NCBI RefSeq assembly: GCF_000787855.1
Contig: NZ_BBPQ01000007.1
Span: 29,477 to 93,476, forward strand
Reading direction: 5' to 3'
Origin: Streptacidiphilus anmyonensis
Lineage (GTDB): Bacteria; Actinomycetota; Actinomycetes; Streptomycetales; Streptomycetaceae
Length of the DNA: 64,000 nucleotides
This document shows positions 38,803-46,779 of this stretch, in pieces; position 1 is the first letter of the stretch, and every line of letters begins with the position of its first letter. The notes beneath the pieces were generated by a model, which was not told the DNA's origin, made no database searches, and saw nothing but the letters and a program-made list of their open reading frames with translations. The translations under genes and the position numbers were made by a program.

Positions 38803-39636
38803 CTAGCGGATCCCCGCAGGCTCGCGCTCGTAGGGGATCCTCTCGCCGGCCTCGACCGCGACCGGGAGCCTGTTCCCGGCCGGGGGCAGCGGGCAGGTGG
38901 CCAGGTCGGTGTAGGCGCAGGGCAGGTTGATCGCCCGGTTGAAGTCGACCAGCACCCGGCCCTCGGCGTCGGGGGCCGGGACGGCCAGGGAGCGGTTGGC
39001 CGCGTAGGTCGTCACGCCCGACGTGGCGTCCGTGAACAGGACCAGGAGGCTCCCAGGCCGAGCGCCCTCGAACGCGGTCAACCGGTAGGAGGGGCCGCCG
39101 TCCTCCAGCTCGAACTCGACCTGTCCGGGCGCGGCGTAGACGTGCTCCAGCCCCTCGACCGCAGCCCCCACCGTCACCTCCCGCGGCGTCGCGAAGGGCA
39201 GGTAGCGGCCGACGCGGGCCCAGCGCCGGTCCGGAGCGAAGGCCGGGGTGTGCGTGTAGTCGAGCCGCAGCCTGTTGTCGGGGTGACGCGGGCGCAGGAT
39301 GTCGGCTCCGCCCCGCTTGGCGATCTCGATGACGGCGTCCCCGGCGCCGGCGAACAGGCTCGCCCGCTCCGCGACGACGCCGAAGCGGTGGACTCCGCGG
39401 ACCACCGCGCCGTCGACGACGAGCTCCTCGCCGTCGTCCAACCGCACCGTGACCCCGTCCTCGCCGGTTGACCACGCACCGGGTGCGTCCGGGAAGCGCG
39501 CGGGCGCCTCGTCCAACCAGCGGAGGCTGGTGACGGCCAGGAACCCGTGCGGGTCCGCGAGTGCGTGCTCGTGCGCGGCGTGCCACTGCTGCCACTGCAG
39601 GACGAAGTCCTCGTGGTCGACGTCCAGGCGGGTCAT
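38803..39636 (-). CDS. DUF1684-family protein, last gene of the left sulfur operon
   Basis: A 277-aa member of the same family as the convergent neighbour. QWQQWHAAHEHALADPHGFLAVTSLRWLDEAPARFPD opens it; VVERASLFAGAGDAVIEIAKRGG-like central residues follow; RVLVDFNRAINLPCAYTDLATCPLPPAGNRLPVAVEAGERIPYER closes it, with the conserved NxPC intact. AGGAGA precedes the ATG, which overlaps the flavin reductase stop by ATGA. This coupling ties a family of unknown function to flavin monooxygenases and sulfur metabolism. Confidence 0.86.
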   Translation of the reverse strand: MTRLDVDHEDFVLQWQQWHAAHEHALADPHGFLAVTSLRWLDEAPARFPDAPGAWSTGEDGVTVRLDDGEELVVDGAVVRGVHRFGVVAERASLFAGAGDAVIEIAKRGGADILRPRHPDNRLRLDYTHTPAFAPDRRWARVGRYLPFATPREVTVGAAVEGLEHVYAAPGQVEFELEDGGPSYRLTAFEGARPGSLLVLFTDATSGVTTYAANRSLAVPAPDAEGRVLVDFNRAINLPCAYTDLATCPLPPAGNRLPVAVEAGERIPYEREPAGIR

Positions 39637-40205
39637 GGCGTCTCCTGCGGGAGAGGGATGGGGAGTTCGGGGGAGGCGAGCCGGTGGAACCGGCTCGCGT
39701 GGAAGACCAGCGGCGCCACCGCGTGATCGGCGTCCAGTTCGTGCACCCGAAGCAGCACGATGTCGTGGTCGCCGGCCGCCACCAGCCGTTCGACGGAGCA
39801 GTCGAACCAGGCGCTCGCCTCCTCGATCAGTACCGCGCCGTCCGTCGTGGCGTGCCAGGCGAGGCCCGCGAACCGGTCGCCGTCCCGGGCGGCGAGCCGG
39901 CGGCAGGCGCTCTCCTGGTGCGCGCCGAGCACGCTGACCCCGATCCGGGCGCGGTCGCGCAGCAGCGGCCAGGTGGTCGAGGTATGGGCGACGCAGACCG
40001 AGACCAGGGGCGGGTCGAGTGAGACGGAGGTGAACGAGCTCGCGGCCAGACCGACCGGCGTCCCGTCCACCAGCGCCGCGAGCGCGGTCACCCCGGTCGG
40101 GAAGGCGCCGAAGGCGTGCCGGAGCTGATCGGGCCGCAGGCCCGGCCGGGCGGAAGCCGCTCGGCGTTCTCCGCACTCGGTGCGCTCGACGTGTGTCGCG
40201 GTCAT
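39633..40205 (-). CDS. FMN reductase (flavin reductase domain)
   Basis: NAD(P)H-dependent flavin reductase of 190 aa supplying reduced FMN to the monooxygenases of the operon. RHAFGAFPTGVTALAALVDGTPVGLAASSFTSVSLDPPLVSVCVAHTSTTWPLLRDRARIGVSVLG is the split-barrel signature. GDHDIVLLRVHELDADHAVAPLVFHASRFHRL closes the fold. The ATG at 40205 overlaps the upstream LLM stop (ATGA). A start four codons earlier is possible. Confidence 0.92.
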   Translation of the reverse strand: MTATHVERTECGERRAASARPGLRPDQLRHAFGAFPTGVTALAALVDGTPVGLAASSFTSVSLDPPLVSVCVAHTSTTWPLLRDRARIGVSVLGAHQESACRRLAARDGDRFAGLAWHATTDGAVLIEEASAWFDCSVERLVAAGDHDIVLLRVHELDADHAVAPLVFHASRFHRLASPELPIPLPQETP

Positions 40206-41335
40206 CGCCGTCCCCATTCCTCGGCCAGCAGCTCGTAGGACCGGACCCGGTCCTCGTGTCGGTGGGTGATGGTCGTGATGATCAGCTCGTCCGCGCCGGT
40301 GGCGTCGCGCAGCGTCTCCAGCTGGTCCGCGACCTGGCCGGGTGAGCCGACGAACTGGGTCTCGGTGCGGTCGGCCACCAGCGCCCGGTCCTGCTCGGTC
40401 CAGGCGTGCGCGCGGGCCTCGTCGGGTGTGGGGAAGGCGATGGCTCCGTCGCCGCTGCGGATGCTGCGCACCCACAGGCCGTAGCCGGTCGCCAACTCGC
40501 GGGCGGTGGCCTCGTCCTCGGCGACCACGACGTCGGCGGAGACGCTGACGTACGGGCGGTCGAGTTCGGCGGAGGGCCGGAAGGCGGCCCGGTAGCCCTC
40601 GGCGGCCTCCAGCACGGTGGCCGGGCTGACGTGGTAGTTGGCGGCGAAGCGCAGGCCGTGGGCGCCTGCGACGTCGGCGCTGATCCCGGCGCTGCTGCCC
40701 AGGATCCAGACCTGGAGGTCGGCGCCCTCGCCGGGCACGACATGCGCTTCGACGCCGTCCGGCGTCGCGTAGGTGCCGGCGAGCAGGGCGAGGACGTCGG
40801 CGATCTGCTCGTCGTAGGGCTGTGACTCCGCGCCCGGCAACTGGAGCAGCCGTCGGTGCAGGGCGAGGCGCGGGTGGCGCAGCAGGTGCTCGTAGGTGAA
40901 GCGGGCGGGGATCCGCAGGCCGCCCGGGGTGTGCCCGTCGACGACGGGCGTGGCGCCGACCAGGGCGGGCTGCCGCGTGGCGGACGGTGCGGACCGGCCG
41001 GGGGAACGGCCGAGGCCCAGGTCGAACCGGCCCGGGTGCAGGGCGTCGAGCAGGCCGAACTCCTCGACGGTGGACAGTGCGGTGCGGTGGCCCATCTGTA
41101 CGGCGCCCGCACCGAGCCGGATGGTCGAGGTCGCGGCCGCGGTCAGCGCCAGCACGACCGCGGGGGAGGTGCCGGCGACGCCGGGGTTGAGATGGTGCTC
41201 GGCGAACCAGTAGCGCGCGTAGCCGAGGTCCTCGGCGTGCTGGGCGAGGTCGACGCTGTTGCGCAGGGCCTCGGCCGCGTCCGAGCCGGAGGAGATCGGC
41301 ACGAGGTCGAGCACCGTGAGCGGGGTGTTGGTCAT
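40202..41335 (-). CDS. Luciferase-like (LLM class) flavin-dependent monooxygenase, CmoO/YtmO-like
   Basis: Bacterial-luciferase-fold oxygenase of 377 aa. LTVLDLVPISSGSDAAEALRNSVDLAQHAEDLGYARYWFAEHHLNPGVAGTSPAVVLALTAAATSTIRLGAGAVQMGHRTALSTVEEFGLLDALHPGRFDLGLGR is the MsnO8-like LLM signature, the same subgroup as B. subtilis YtmO (CmoO). It would use FMNH2 from the neighbouring reductase. It lies between the NtaA-like genes and the reductase gene in one tightly packed operon. The substrate is inferred to be an organosulfur compound. Confidence 0.88.
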   Translation of the reverse strand: MTNTPLTVLDLVPISSGSDAAEALRNSVDLAQHAEDLGYARYWFAEHHLNPGVAGTSPAVVLALTAAATSTIRLGAGAVQMGHRTALSTVEEFGLLDALHPGRFDLGLGRSPGRSAPSATRQPALVGATPVVDGHTPGGLRIPARFTYEHLLRHPRLALHRRLLQLPGAESQPYDEQIADVLALLAGTYATPDGVEAHVVPGEGADLQVWILGSSAGISADVAGAHGLRFAANYHVSPATVLEAAEGYRAAFRPSAELDRPYVSVSADVVVAEDEATARELATGYGLWVRSIRSGDGAIAFPTPDEARAHAWTEQDRALVADRTETQFVGSPGQVADQLETLRDATGADELIITTITHRHEDRVRSYELLAEEWGRR

Positions 41336-41349
41336 GGGGGCCTCCCTCG

Positions 41350-42741
41350 TCAGTTCGCCGCGCGGCCGGAGACGGCGGGGGCGGTGGCGCGGGCGGCGCG
41401 CGGGGCGGCGAGCCCGAGGTGGTCGCGGAGCGTCCCGCCCTGGTACTCGGTGCGGAAGACCCCGCGTTCCTGGAGCAGCGGGACGACGGTGTCGGCGAAC
41501 TCGTCGAGACCGCCCGGCGTGAGATGGGGCACGAGGATGAACCCGTCGGCGGCGTCGGTCTGCACGAACTCGTTCAGCGTCTCGGCCACCCGGGCGGGCG
41601 TGCCGATGAAGTTCTGACGGCCCGTCGTCTCGATGACGAGCTCCCGGATGGAGAGGTTCCCGGCCTCGGCCAGGGCGCGCCACTCGGCGGCGACGGCCAG
41701 TGGGTCGCGGTGCATCCGCACCGAGGCGCGGCCCTGCGCGACGGTGTGCTCGCCGAGGAGCGGGTCCACCTCCGGGAGCGGTCCGTCGGGGTCGTAGGCG
41801 CTGAGGTCGCGGTTCCACACCTGCTCCAGCAGCCTGATCGCGGTCTGGCCGCTGACCTGCTGACGTCGGATCAGGGCCGCCCTCTCCCGCGCCTCGGCGT
41901 CGGTGTCGCCGAGCACGAAGGTGACCCCGGGGAGGATCTTCAGCTCGTCGCGGGAACGGCCGTGACGCGCGAGCCGGCCCTTGACGTCGGCGTAGAAGGC
42001 ACGGCCCGCCTCCAGGGTGCCGTGCCGGGTGAAGATGGCGTCGGCGGCCTCGGCGGCGAACTCCCGGCCCTCCTCGGAGTCGCCGGCCTGGAAGATCACC
42101 GGGCGGCCCTGCGGGCTGCGCGGCACGTCGAACCGCCCGGAGATGTCGAACTGGCGCACGTGGTGGTCGAACCGGCCCGGGTCGGGTTCCCGCAGGAAGA
42201 CCCCGCTCTCCTGGTCCGCCACGATCTCGTCGCCCCGCCAGGAGTCGAACAGCTCAGCTGCCGCCGCGAGGAACTGGCGGGCCCGCTCGTAGCGGTCCTG
42301 CTGGGCCAGGAACCCGCCGCGGCGGAAGTTCTCTCCGGTGAACGCGTCCCAGGAGGTCACCACGTTCCAGGCCGCACGCCCGGCCGACAGGTGGTCGAGC
42401 GAGGCGAACTGCCGGGCCACCTCGTAGGGTTCGTTGAAGGTGGAGTTGATGGTCCCGGCGAGGCCGAGCCGGTCGGTGACGGCGGCCAGCGCGGCCAGGA
42501 CCGTGAACGTGTCGGGGCGTCCCACCACGTCCAGGTCGTAGATCTCGCCGTTCTGCTCCCGCAGCCGCAGGCCCTCCGCGAGGAAGAGGAAGTCGAACCT
42601 GGCCCGCTCCGCGGTCTGCGCGAGGTGGACGAAGGACTGGAAGTCGATGTGGCTCCCGGCGGCCGGATCGCTCCAGACGGTGGTGTTGTTGACGCCGGGG
42701 AAGTGGGCGGCGAGGTGGATCTGCTTGAGGGGCTTGCTCAT
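41350..42741 (-). CDS. NtaA/SnaA/DmoA-family FMN-dependent monooxygenase, CmoJ/YtnJ-like
   Basis: A 463-aa LLM monooxygenase. IHLAAHFPGVNNTTVWSDPAAGSHIDFQSFVHLAQTAERARFDFLFLAEG, NSTFNEPYEVARQFASLDHLSAGRAAWNVVTSWDAFTGENFRRGG and the C-terminal GVFRTEYQGGTLRDHLGL are diagnostic of the NtaA/SnaA/DmoA group, which cleaves C-N or C-S bonds. B. subtilis CmoJ (YtnJ) and DMS monooxygenase DmoA are in this group. It lies 21 bp after a second, more distant LLM gene and 14 bp before the CmoO-like gene. Confidence 0.92.
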   Translation of the reverse strand: MSKPLKQIHLAAHFPGVNNTTVWSDPAAGSHIDFQSFVHLAQTAERARFDFLFLAEGLRLREQNGEIYDLDVVGRPDTFTVLAALAAVTDRLGLAGTINSTFNEPYEVARQFASLDHLSAGRAAWNVVTSWDAFTGENFRRGGFLAQQDRYERARQFLAAAAELFDSWRGDEIVADQESGVFLREPDPGRFDHHVRQFDISGRFDVPRSPQGRPVIFQAGDSEEGREFAAEAADAIFTRHGTLEAGRAFYADVKGRLARHGRSRDELKILPGVTFVLGDTDAEARERAALIRRQQVSGQTAIRLLEQVWNRDLSAYDPDGPLPEVDPLLGEHTVAQGRASVRMHRDPLAVAAEWRALAEAGNLSIRELVIETTGRQNFIGTPARVAETLNEFVQTDAADGFILVPHLTPGGLDEFADTVVPLLQERGVFRTEYQGGTLRDHLGLAAPRAARATAPAVSGRAAN

Positions 42742-42762
42742 GGCGCGTGCGGTCCTTCCGGC

Positions 42763-44001
42763 TCAGGCGAGGGCGGCGGCGGTCGCGCCGACCGCGCCGG
42801 CGGTGGCGTAGCGGTTGGCGGGGCGGGGCAGGCCGAGCAGCCCGCGCAGCGTGGACGCCTCGTAGGCGGTGCGGAAGATCCCGCGGCGCTGGAGTTCGGG
42901 GACCAGGCCGCGGGTGATCTGCTCGAGGTCGTAGGGGAGCGCGCCGGGCCGCAGCCGGAAGCCGGTGAGTCCGGCGGCCTGCCATTCCTGCAACAGGTCG
43001 GCGAGTTCGGCAGGTGTGCCGGTGAAGACGCGGGCGTCGCCGGTGTACACCGCGCCGGCGCGCCGGTCCAGCCGGGCCTTGCACTCGGCGGCGGCGCCGG
43101 GGTCCTCGTCGAGGAAGACCAGCAGGTCGCCGAAGATGTGGACGGTCTCCTCCGCGCGGCCGGCCGCGGCCTGCGCGGCGCGGATCCCGGCGACGATCCG
43201 CCGCGCGTCCGCGGCGTCCCGTGGGGTGACGAACCCGAGGTCGGCCGAGCGCCCGACCAGTCGGTAGGGCTCGTCGCGGTGCGCCAGCGCGGCGACGATC
43301 GGCTGTCCCTGCGGCGGTCGTGGCGTGATGGACGGCCCGCGGACGCTGAACCTGCGGCCCTCGAAGTCGATGTGGTGCAGCTTGTCGCGGTCGACGAAGC
43401 GGCCGGTGGCGACGTCGCGGATCTCCGCGTCGTCCTCCCAGCTGTCCCAGAGCCGGCGCAGGACCTCGACGTAGTCCTCGGCCTCGCCGAAGAGGTCGGC
43501 GAGGAGCTCCAGCCCCACCGGGGTGTCGAAGTCCTCGATCCGCACCTCGGGCGCGGGACGGCGGCCGAAGTGCGCGGCCTCGTCGGCTCGCGCGGACACC
43601 TTCACCCGGACGCCGGCCCGGCCGGTGCTGACGTGGTCGAGGGTGGCGATCGCCTTGGAGAGGTGGAACGGCTCGGTGTGGGTGACCACGGCGGTCGGCA
43701 CCAATCCGATGTGCCGGGTCAGCGGCGCGATCCTGGCGGCGGTCAGGACGGCGTCGAGCCGTCCGCGCACCTGGTCGGTCCGCTCGTCGGGTTCCAGGGG
43801 GTGGGCGGACTGCAGGCTGAGGGAGTCCTCGACGGTCACCAGGTCCAGCAGGCCGCGCTCGGCCTCGGCGACCAGGTCGGCCCAGAAGCGGGCGGTCAAC
43901 AACTCGGCGGGCCGGGCGTCGTGCTCGCGCCAGGCGGCCGGGTGCCAGCCGGCGCCGTCCAGCGCGACGGCGAGGTGCAGCGGGGCATGGGGTTCGGGCA
44001 T
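42763..44001 (-). CDS. LLM class flavin-dependent oxidoreductase, NtaA-related
   Basis: A 412-aa oxygenase, first structural gene of the left sulfur operon. The N-terminus LHLAVALDGAGWHPAAWREH and HIGLVPTAVVTHTEPFHLSKAIATLDHVSTGRAGVRVKVS show the NtaA-type barrel; the C-terminus GIFRTAYEASTLRGLLGLPRPANRYA matches the family tail. The ATG at 44001 follows AGGAAG; an earlier in-frame GTG is rejected. A 194-nt leader separates it from the leader peptide's stop codon, with a strong hairpin in between. Compared with the second NtaA-like protein it is shorter and diverged, so the substrates may differ. Confidence 0.88.
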   Translation of the reverse strand: MPEPHAPLHLAVALDGAGWHPAAWREHDARPAELLTARFWADLVAEAERGLLDLVTVEDSLSLQSAHPLEPDERTDQVRGRLDAVLTAARIAPLTRHIGLVPTAVVTHTEPFHLSKAIATLDHVSTGRAGVRVKVSARADEAAHFGRRPAPEVRIEDFDTPVGLELLADLFGEAEDYVEVLRRLWDSWEDDAEIRDVATGRFVDRDKLHHIDFEGRRFSVRGPSITPRPPQGQPIVAALAHRDEPYRLVGRSADLGFVTPRDAADARRIVAGIRAAQAAAGRAEETVHIFGDLLVFLDEDPGAAAECKARLDRRAGAVYTGDARVFTGTPAELADLLQEWQAAGLTGFRLRPGALPYDLEQITRGLVPELQRRGIFRTAYEASTLRGLLGLPRPANRYATAGAVGATAAALA

Positions 44002-44157
44002 GGGGGACCGCTTCCTGTGCGGAGGGGTGTCACGGGCGAAGGGGAGCGGATCGCGGGCACACCGGACACCGACCACACACCCGCCGGCGTCAGGCCGGGC
44101 CGAGGCAGGGGCGGGGGCAGGGGTGAACGGGTGGCGAAGCGCCGGTCAGCAGGCGGC

Positions 44158-44181
44158 GTGCGGCGCGACGGAGCGCCGCAC
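44158..44181 (-). terminator. Attenuator-like hairpin after the left leader peptide
   Basis: A perfect 8-bp stem, GTGCGGCG (44158-44165) with its complement (44174-44181), and an 8-nt loop, 14 nt downstream of the leader peptide's stop on the reverse strand. The spacing suits control by ribosome stalling or release on the leader. Confidence 0.55.
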
Positions 44182-44195
44182 GAGGGCGTGCGTGG

Positions 44196-44321
44196 TTAGG
44201 CCGGACACAGCGCGGTGGTGACGCGCTGAAGGTCGATGTGGCGCCGCGAGGACAGGGTGGCGACCCGGCACTGGGCCTTGACGGGGACGACGCGCACGGA
44301 CCGCTGAGGGGTCTGCTCCAC
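44196..44321 (-). CDS. Cys-containing leader peptide upstream of the left sulfur operon
   Basis: A 41-aa reading frame from the GTG at 44321, with GGGGGAGG 8 nt upstream and a TAA stop. The C-terminal half reads ATLSSRRHIDLQRVTTALCPA, which fits the short actinobacterial putative leader peptides (RRHxDLxRVxxxLC) found before sulfur-assimilation genes. Cys occurs at positions 18 and 39. No structural protein is likely. I infer a translational sensor of cysteine supply: slow decoding of the late Cys codon would alter folding of the hairpin just downstream. A GTG three codons earlier (44330) has no proper spacing. Confidence 0.75.
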   Translation of the reverse strand: MEQTPQRSVRVVPVKAQCRVATLSSRRHIDLQRVTTALCPA

Positions 44322-44473
44322 TGCCGTCACCTCCCCCAGTCAGGACTTCTCGCTCACACTCGTGACCTGGCTGAACCGTAACCCGGTCCGGCGGTCCAAA
44401 ACAATCCTGACGGCTCGGCACCGATCGTCCCGAGCCTGTTCCGGGCCCTGTGATCTCACGTCCTGGTCCGGTG

Positions 44474-44503
44474 TTGACACTCCTTGCGGAAGGCACCTAA
44501 CTT
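44474..44503 (+). promoter_or_regulatory. Promoter of the right sulfur operon
   Basis: TTGACA (44474-44479), an 18-bp spacer and TAACTT (44498-44503), a good vegetative-type promoter. The riboswitch begins about 10 nt downstream, as expected for transcription starting just before the aptamer. Confidence 0.6.
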
Positions 44504-44511
44504 CGTCCGCC

Positions 44512-44615
44512 AGAACGGTCATGAGCGTCAGCGACAAGCCCTGGCTTGCTGACCGGCAACCCTCCGACGCGGCGGGGTGCCCCAGGTGACGACCGGACCG
44601 AACGACGATCGGTAA
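44512..44615 (+). promoter_or_regulatory. SAM-IV riboswitch
   Basis: The stretch GGTCATGAGCGTCAGCGACA and what follows (44517-44594) matches the SAM-IV consensus of Streptomyces. It has P1 GGTC/GACC, the P2 arm AGCGACAAGCC...GGCTTGCT, the invariant core CCGGCAACCCTCC near 44553-44565, the P3 stem with GGGGTGCC near 44573, and GGTGACGACC at the end. A small downstream hairpin, ACCGA...TCGGT (about 44597-44613), suits the 3' helix of SAM-IV. It reads forward, toward the leader peptide and ABC importer, so high SAM should reduce their expression. Confidence 0.88.
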
Positions 44616-44678
44616 GCGCGAGTACGAGGCCCGCTGGGCGGAACGGCGACGGTGACGCACATGTACGCAGGACCGGGG

Positions 44679-44789
44679 ATGGCCGCCTGGCGGCGCCACG
44701 GCCGTGCGGCCGCGTACCTGGACCGCGTCGTCGACCTGCTCCGGGTCAGCAGTGCGCTCTGTCCGGGTCAGGGCCTCTGCCAGGTCTGA
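44679..44789 (+). CDS. Cys-containing leader peptide upstream of the ABC importer operon
   Basis: A 36-aa frame, MAAWRRHGRAAAYLDRVVDL followed by LRVSSALCPGQGLCQV. It shows the RRH...VDLLRVSSALCP pattern of actinobacterial sulfur leader peptides, here with an added GLCQV tail and a second Cys next to the stop. An in-frame ATG at 44661 is possible, but AGGA lies 7 nt before 44679. It stands downstream of the SAM-IV riboswitch and 11 nt before a perfect hairpin, so one transcript appears to carry both a SAM sensor and a Cys sensor. Confidence 0.72.
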   Translation: MAAWRRHGRAAAYLDRVVDLLRVSSALCPGQGLCQV

Positions 44790-44800
44790 CGGTCCGCTGA

Positions 44801-44853
44801 GACGCGCCTTCCACGGCGCGTCCCTTCCGCAGGCGTGCCTTCCGCGGCGCGTC
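44801..44853 (+). terminator. Two tandem attenuator-like hairpins after the right leader peptide
   Basis: GACGCGCC-TTCCAC-GGCGCGTC (44801-44822) is a perfect 8-bp stem 11 nt after the leader stop. A near-copy at 44832-44853, 31 bp on, has an 8-bp stem with two G-U pairs and again a 6-nt loop. The duplication looks like repeated control elements. No U-tract follows. Confidence 0.5.
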
Positions 44854-44945
44854 CCTGCTCCCTGCCCCGCTCCTCGCTCACCGCACCCTGCCCTGTGCCG
44901 ACTGCCTTGGCACCGGGCCCGTGCAGCATTCGCCGGAGTCCCGAA

Positions 44946-45920
44946 ATGGCTGAATCCCTCGTCTCCGTCGTGCCCGAGGGCACGGCCGATCCGCCCATCA
45001 CGCCGCCGTTGCAGGCCCAGCGCGTGATCCCGCTGCGGCATCCCGGGCGCTGGCTCACCAGCGTCCTGGTTCTCGTCCTCCTCGCCCAGGTCGTGCACGG
45101 GCTGGCGACCAACCCCTTCTACCAGTGGGACCGCTTCCAGTACTGGTTCGCCCGGCCGGTGATCACGAACGGCCTGGCGGTCACCCTGGAGGTGACCGCC
45201 TACAGCGCGGTTCTGGGCCTGCTGGGCGGCGTGCTGCTCGCGCTGGCCCGGCTCTCCCACAACCCCGTGCTGCGGGTGGCCAGTTGGTGCTACGTCTGGC
45301 TGTTCCGCTCCGTGCCGCTGATCGTGGTCCTGCTCTTCCTCTACAACTTCAGCGCCCTGTACCGCACGTTGAGCCTCGGCGTGCCGTTCGGGCCGGCGTT
45401 CTGGCACTTCGACGAGTCGAGGCTGGCCACCGACCTGGTCATCGCCGTCGTCGGGCTGAGCCTCAACGAAGCCGCCTACGCCGCGGAGGTGGTGCGCGCC
45501 GGCATCCTCTCCGTGGACCAGGGCCAGCACGAGGCCGCCGCCGCCCTCGGCCTGCCCAGGCGCTACCAGTTCACGCGGATCGTCCTCCCGCAGGCGCTGC
45601 GCGCCATCGTCCCCTCCTATGTCAACCAGCTGATCGGCCTGGTCAAGAGCACCTCGCTGGTCTTCTACGTCTCGCTGCTCGACCTTTTCGGCTCGGTCCA
45701 GAGCATGGGCAGCACCTATCCGGGCGACATCGTGCCGCTGCTGCTGGTCGCCACCGTCTGGTACGTGATCCTCACCAGCGTGATCTCCGTCGTCCAGTTC
45801 TACGTCGAGCGCCACTACGCACGCGGCGCGCTGCGGAGCCTGCCGCCCACTCCGGTGCAGCGCCTGCGCGCCACCGTTTCCGCGGCGCGGACCCGTGTCC
45901 GAAGGGAGGCCGCCGCATGA
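44946..45920 (+). CDS. Amino-acid-type ABC transporter permease (TcyL/GlnP-like)
   Basis: Membrane permease of 324 aa with about five to six helices. The core [35 protein letters not shown] and the EAA loop [44 protein letters not shown] belong to the His/Glu/Gln/Arg/opine family of polar amino acid importers, which includes cystine permeases. The ATG at 44946 follows CGGAG; earlier in-frame ATGs encode a Pro/Cys-rich tail and are rejected. Its stop overlaps the ATPase start (ATGA). The leader suggests a sulfur amino acid or S-substituted cysteine substrate. Confidence 0.92.
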   Translation: MAESLVSVVPEGTADPPITPPLQAQRVIPLRHPGRWLTSVLVLVLLAQVVHGLATNPFYQWDRFQYWFARPVITNGLAVTLEVTAYSAVLGLLGGVLLALARLSHNPVLRVASWCYVWLFRSVPLIVVLLFLYNFSALYRTLSLGVPFGPAFWHFDESRLATDLVIAVVGLSLNEAAYAAEVVRAGILSVDQGQHEAAAALGLPRRYQFTRIVLPQALRAIVPSYVNQLIGLVKSTSLVFYVSLLDLFGSVQSMGSTYPGDIVPLLLVATVWYVILTSVISVVQFYVERHYARGALRSLPPTPVQRLRATVSAARTRVRREAAA

Positions 45921-46726
45921 GCACGGTGAACTTCGAGTCCGAGCCCGCCGTCGACGTGGACGGGACGCCCGGCGCGATCGAGGTCCGTGACGTCCACAAG
46001 TGGTACGGGGCCCACCGGGTGCTCGACGGCGTGGACCTGACGGTCGCGCCGGGATCGGTCACCGTGATCATCGGTCCCTCCGGTTCCGGCAAGTCCACCC
46101 TGCTGCGCGTGATCAACCATCTGGAGCGCCCGCAGCTCGGGCACGTCAGTGTCAACGGCGAGCTCACCGGCGTGCGGTGGCACCGGGGTCGGCTGAAGGA
46201 GTTGAGCGAGCGTCAGATCCTGGCTCAGCGCAGCCGCGTCGGCTTCGTCTTCCAGCAGTTCAACCTGTTCCCGCACCTGACCGTGCTGGACAACGTGGCC
46301 GCCGCCCCGGTCGCGACCGGCCTGCTGGGCAGGCCCGAGGCGCAGCAGCTGGCACGCGTCCTGCTCGACCGGGTGGGGCTGGGCGACAAGTCCGGGGCCT
46401 ATCCACGGCAGCTGTCCGGCGGCCAGCAGCAGCGGGTGGCGATCGCCCGCGCCCTCGCGCTGCGGCCGGGCGTCATCCTCTTCGACGAACCCACCTCGGC
46501 ACTCGACCCCGAGCTGGTGGGGGAGGTGCTCGCCGTCATCAAGGCCCTCGCGGCGGGCGGCACCACCCTCGTCATCGTGACCCACGAGATCGGCTTCGCC
46601 CGCGAGGTGGCCGACAGCATCGTCTTCATGGACGGCGGCCGGATCGTCGAACAAGGCCCACCCGAGCAGGTGTTGGACGACCCGCAGCACCCGCGCACCC
46701 GGGAGTTCCTGAGCCGGGTGCTCTGA
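45917..46726 (+). CDS. Amino-acid-type ABC transporter ATPase (TcyN/GlnQ-like)
   Basis: ATP-binding subunit of 269 aa. Walker A is [13 protein letters not shown] near residue 55, the Q-loop FQQFNLFPH, the signature [16 protein letters not shown], Walker [15 protein letters not shown] and the H-loop THE. The N-terminus has an extension of about 20 acidic residues before [12 protein letters not shown]. Overlap with the permease gene shows coupled synthesis. Confidence 0.95.
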   Translation: MSTVNFESEPAVDVDGTPGAIEVRDVHKWYGAHRVLDGVDLTVAPGSVTVIIGPSGSGKSTLLRVINHLERPQLGHVSVNGELTGVRWHRGRLKELSERQILAQRSRVGFVFQQFNLFPHLTVLDNVAAAPVATGLLGRPEAQQLARVLLDRVGLGDKSGAYPRQLSGGQQQRVAIARALALRPGVILFDEPTSALDPELVGEVLAVIKALAAGGTTLVIVTHEIGFAREVADSIVFMDGGRIVEQGPPEQVLDDPQHPRTREFLSRVL

Positions 46727-46779
46727 TCCCCGCCTCCTCCCGTCCTGCTCTCCCCGTCTTCGACCAGTGAGGAACAGCC

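Noticed and set aside
41419..44199. Long forward open frame (about 926 codons) over the monooxygenase genes.
   Set aside because: Antisense shadow of the LLM genes; low-complexity Gly/Val/Arg composition and no start signal.
44362..44589. 75-codon forward frame overlapping the control region.
   Set aside because: It runs through the promoter and the conserved SAM-IV core, so RNA structure explains the conservation better than a protein.
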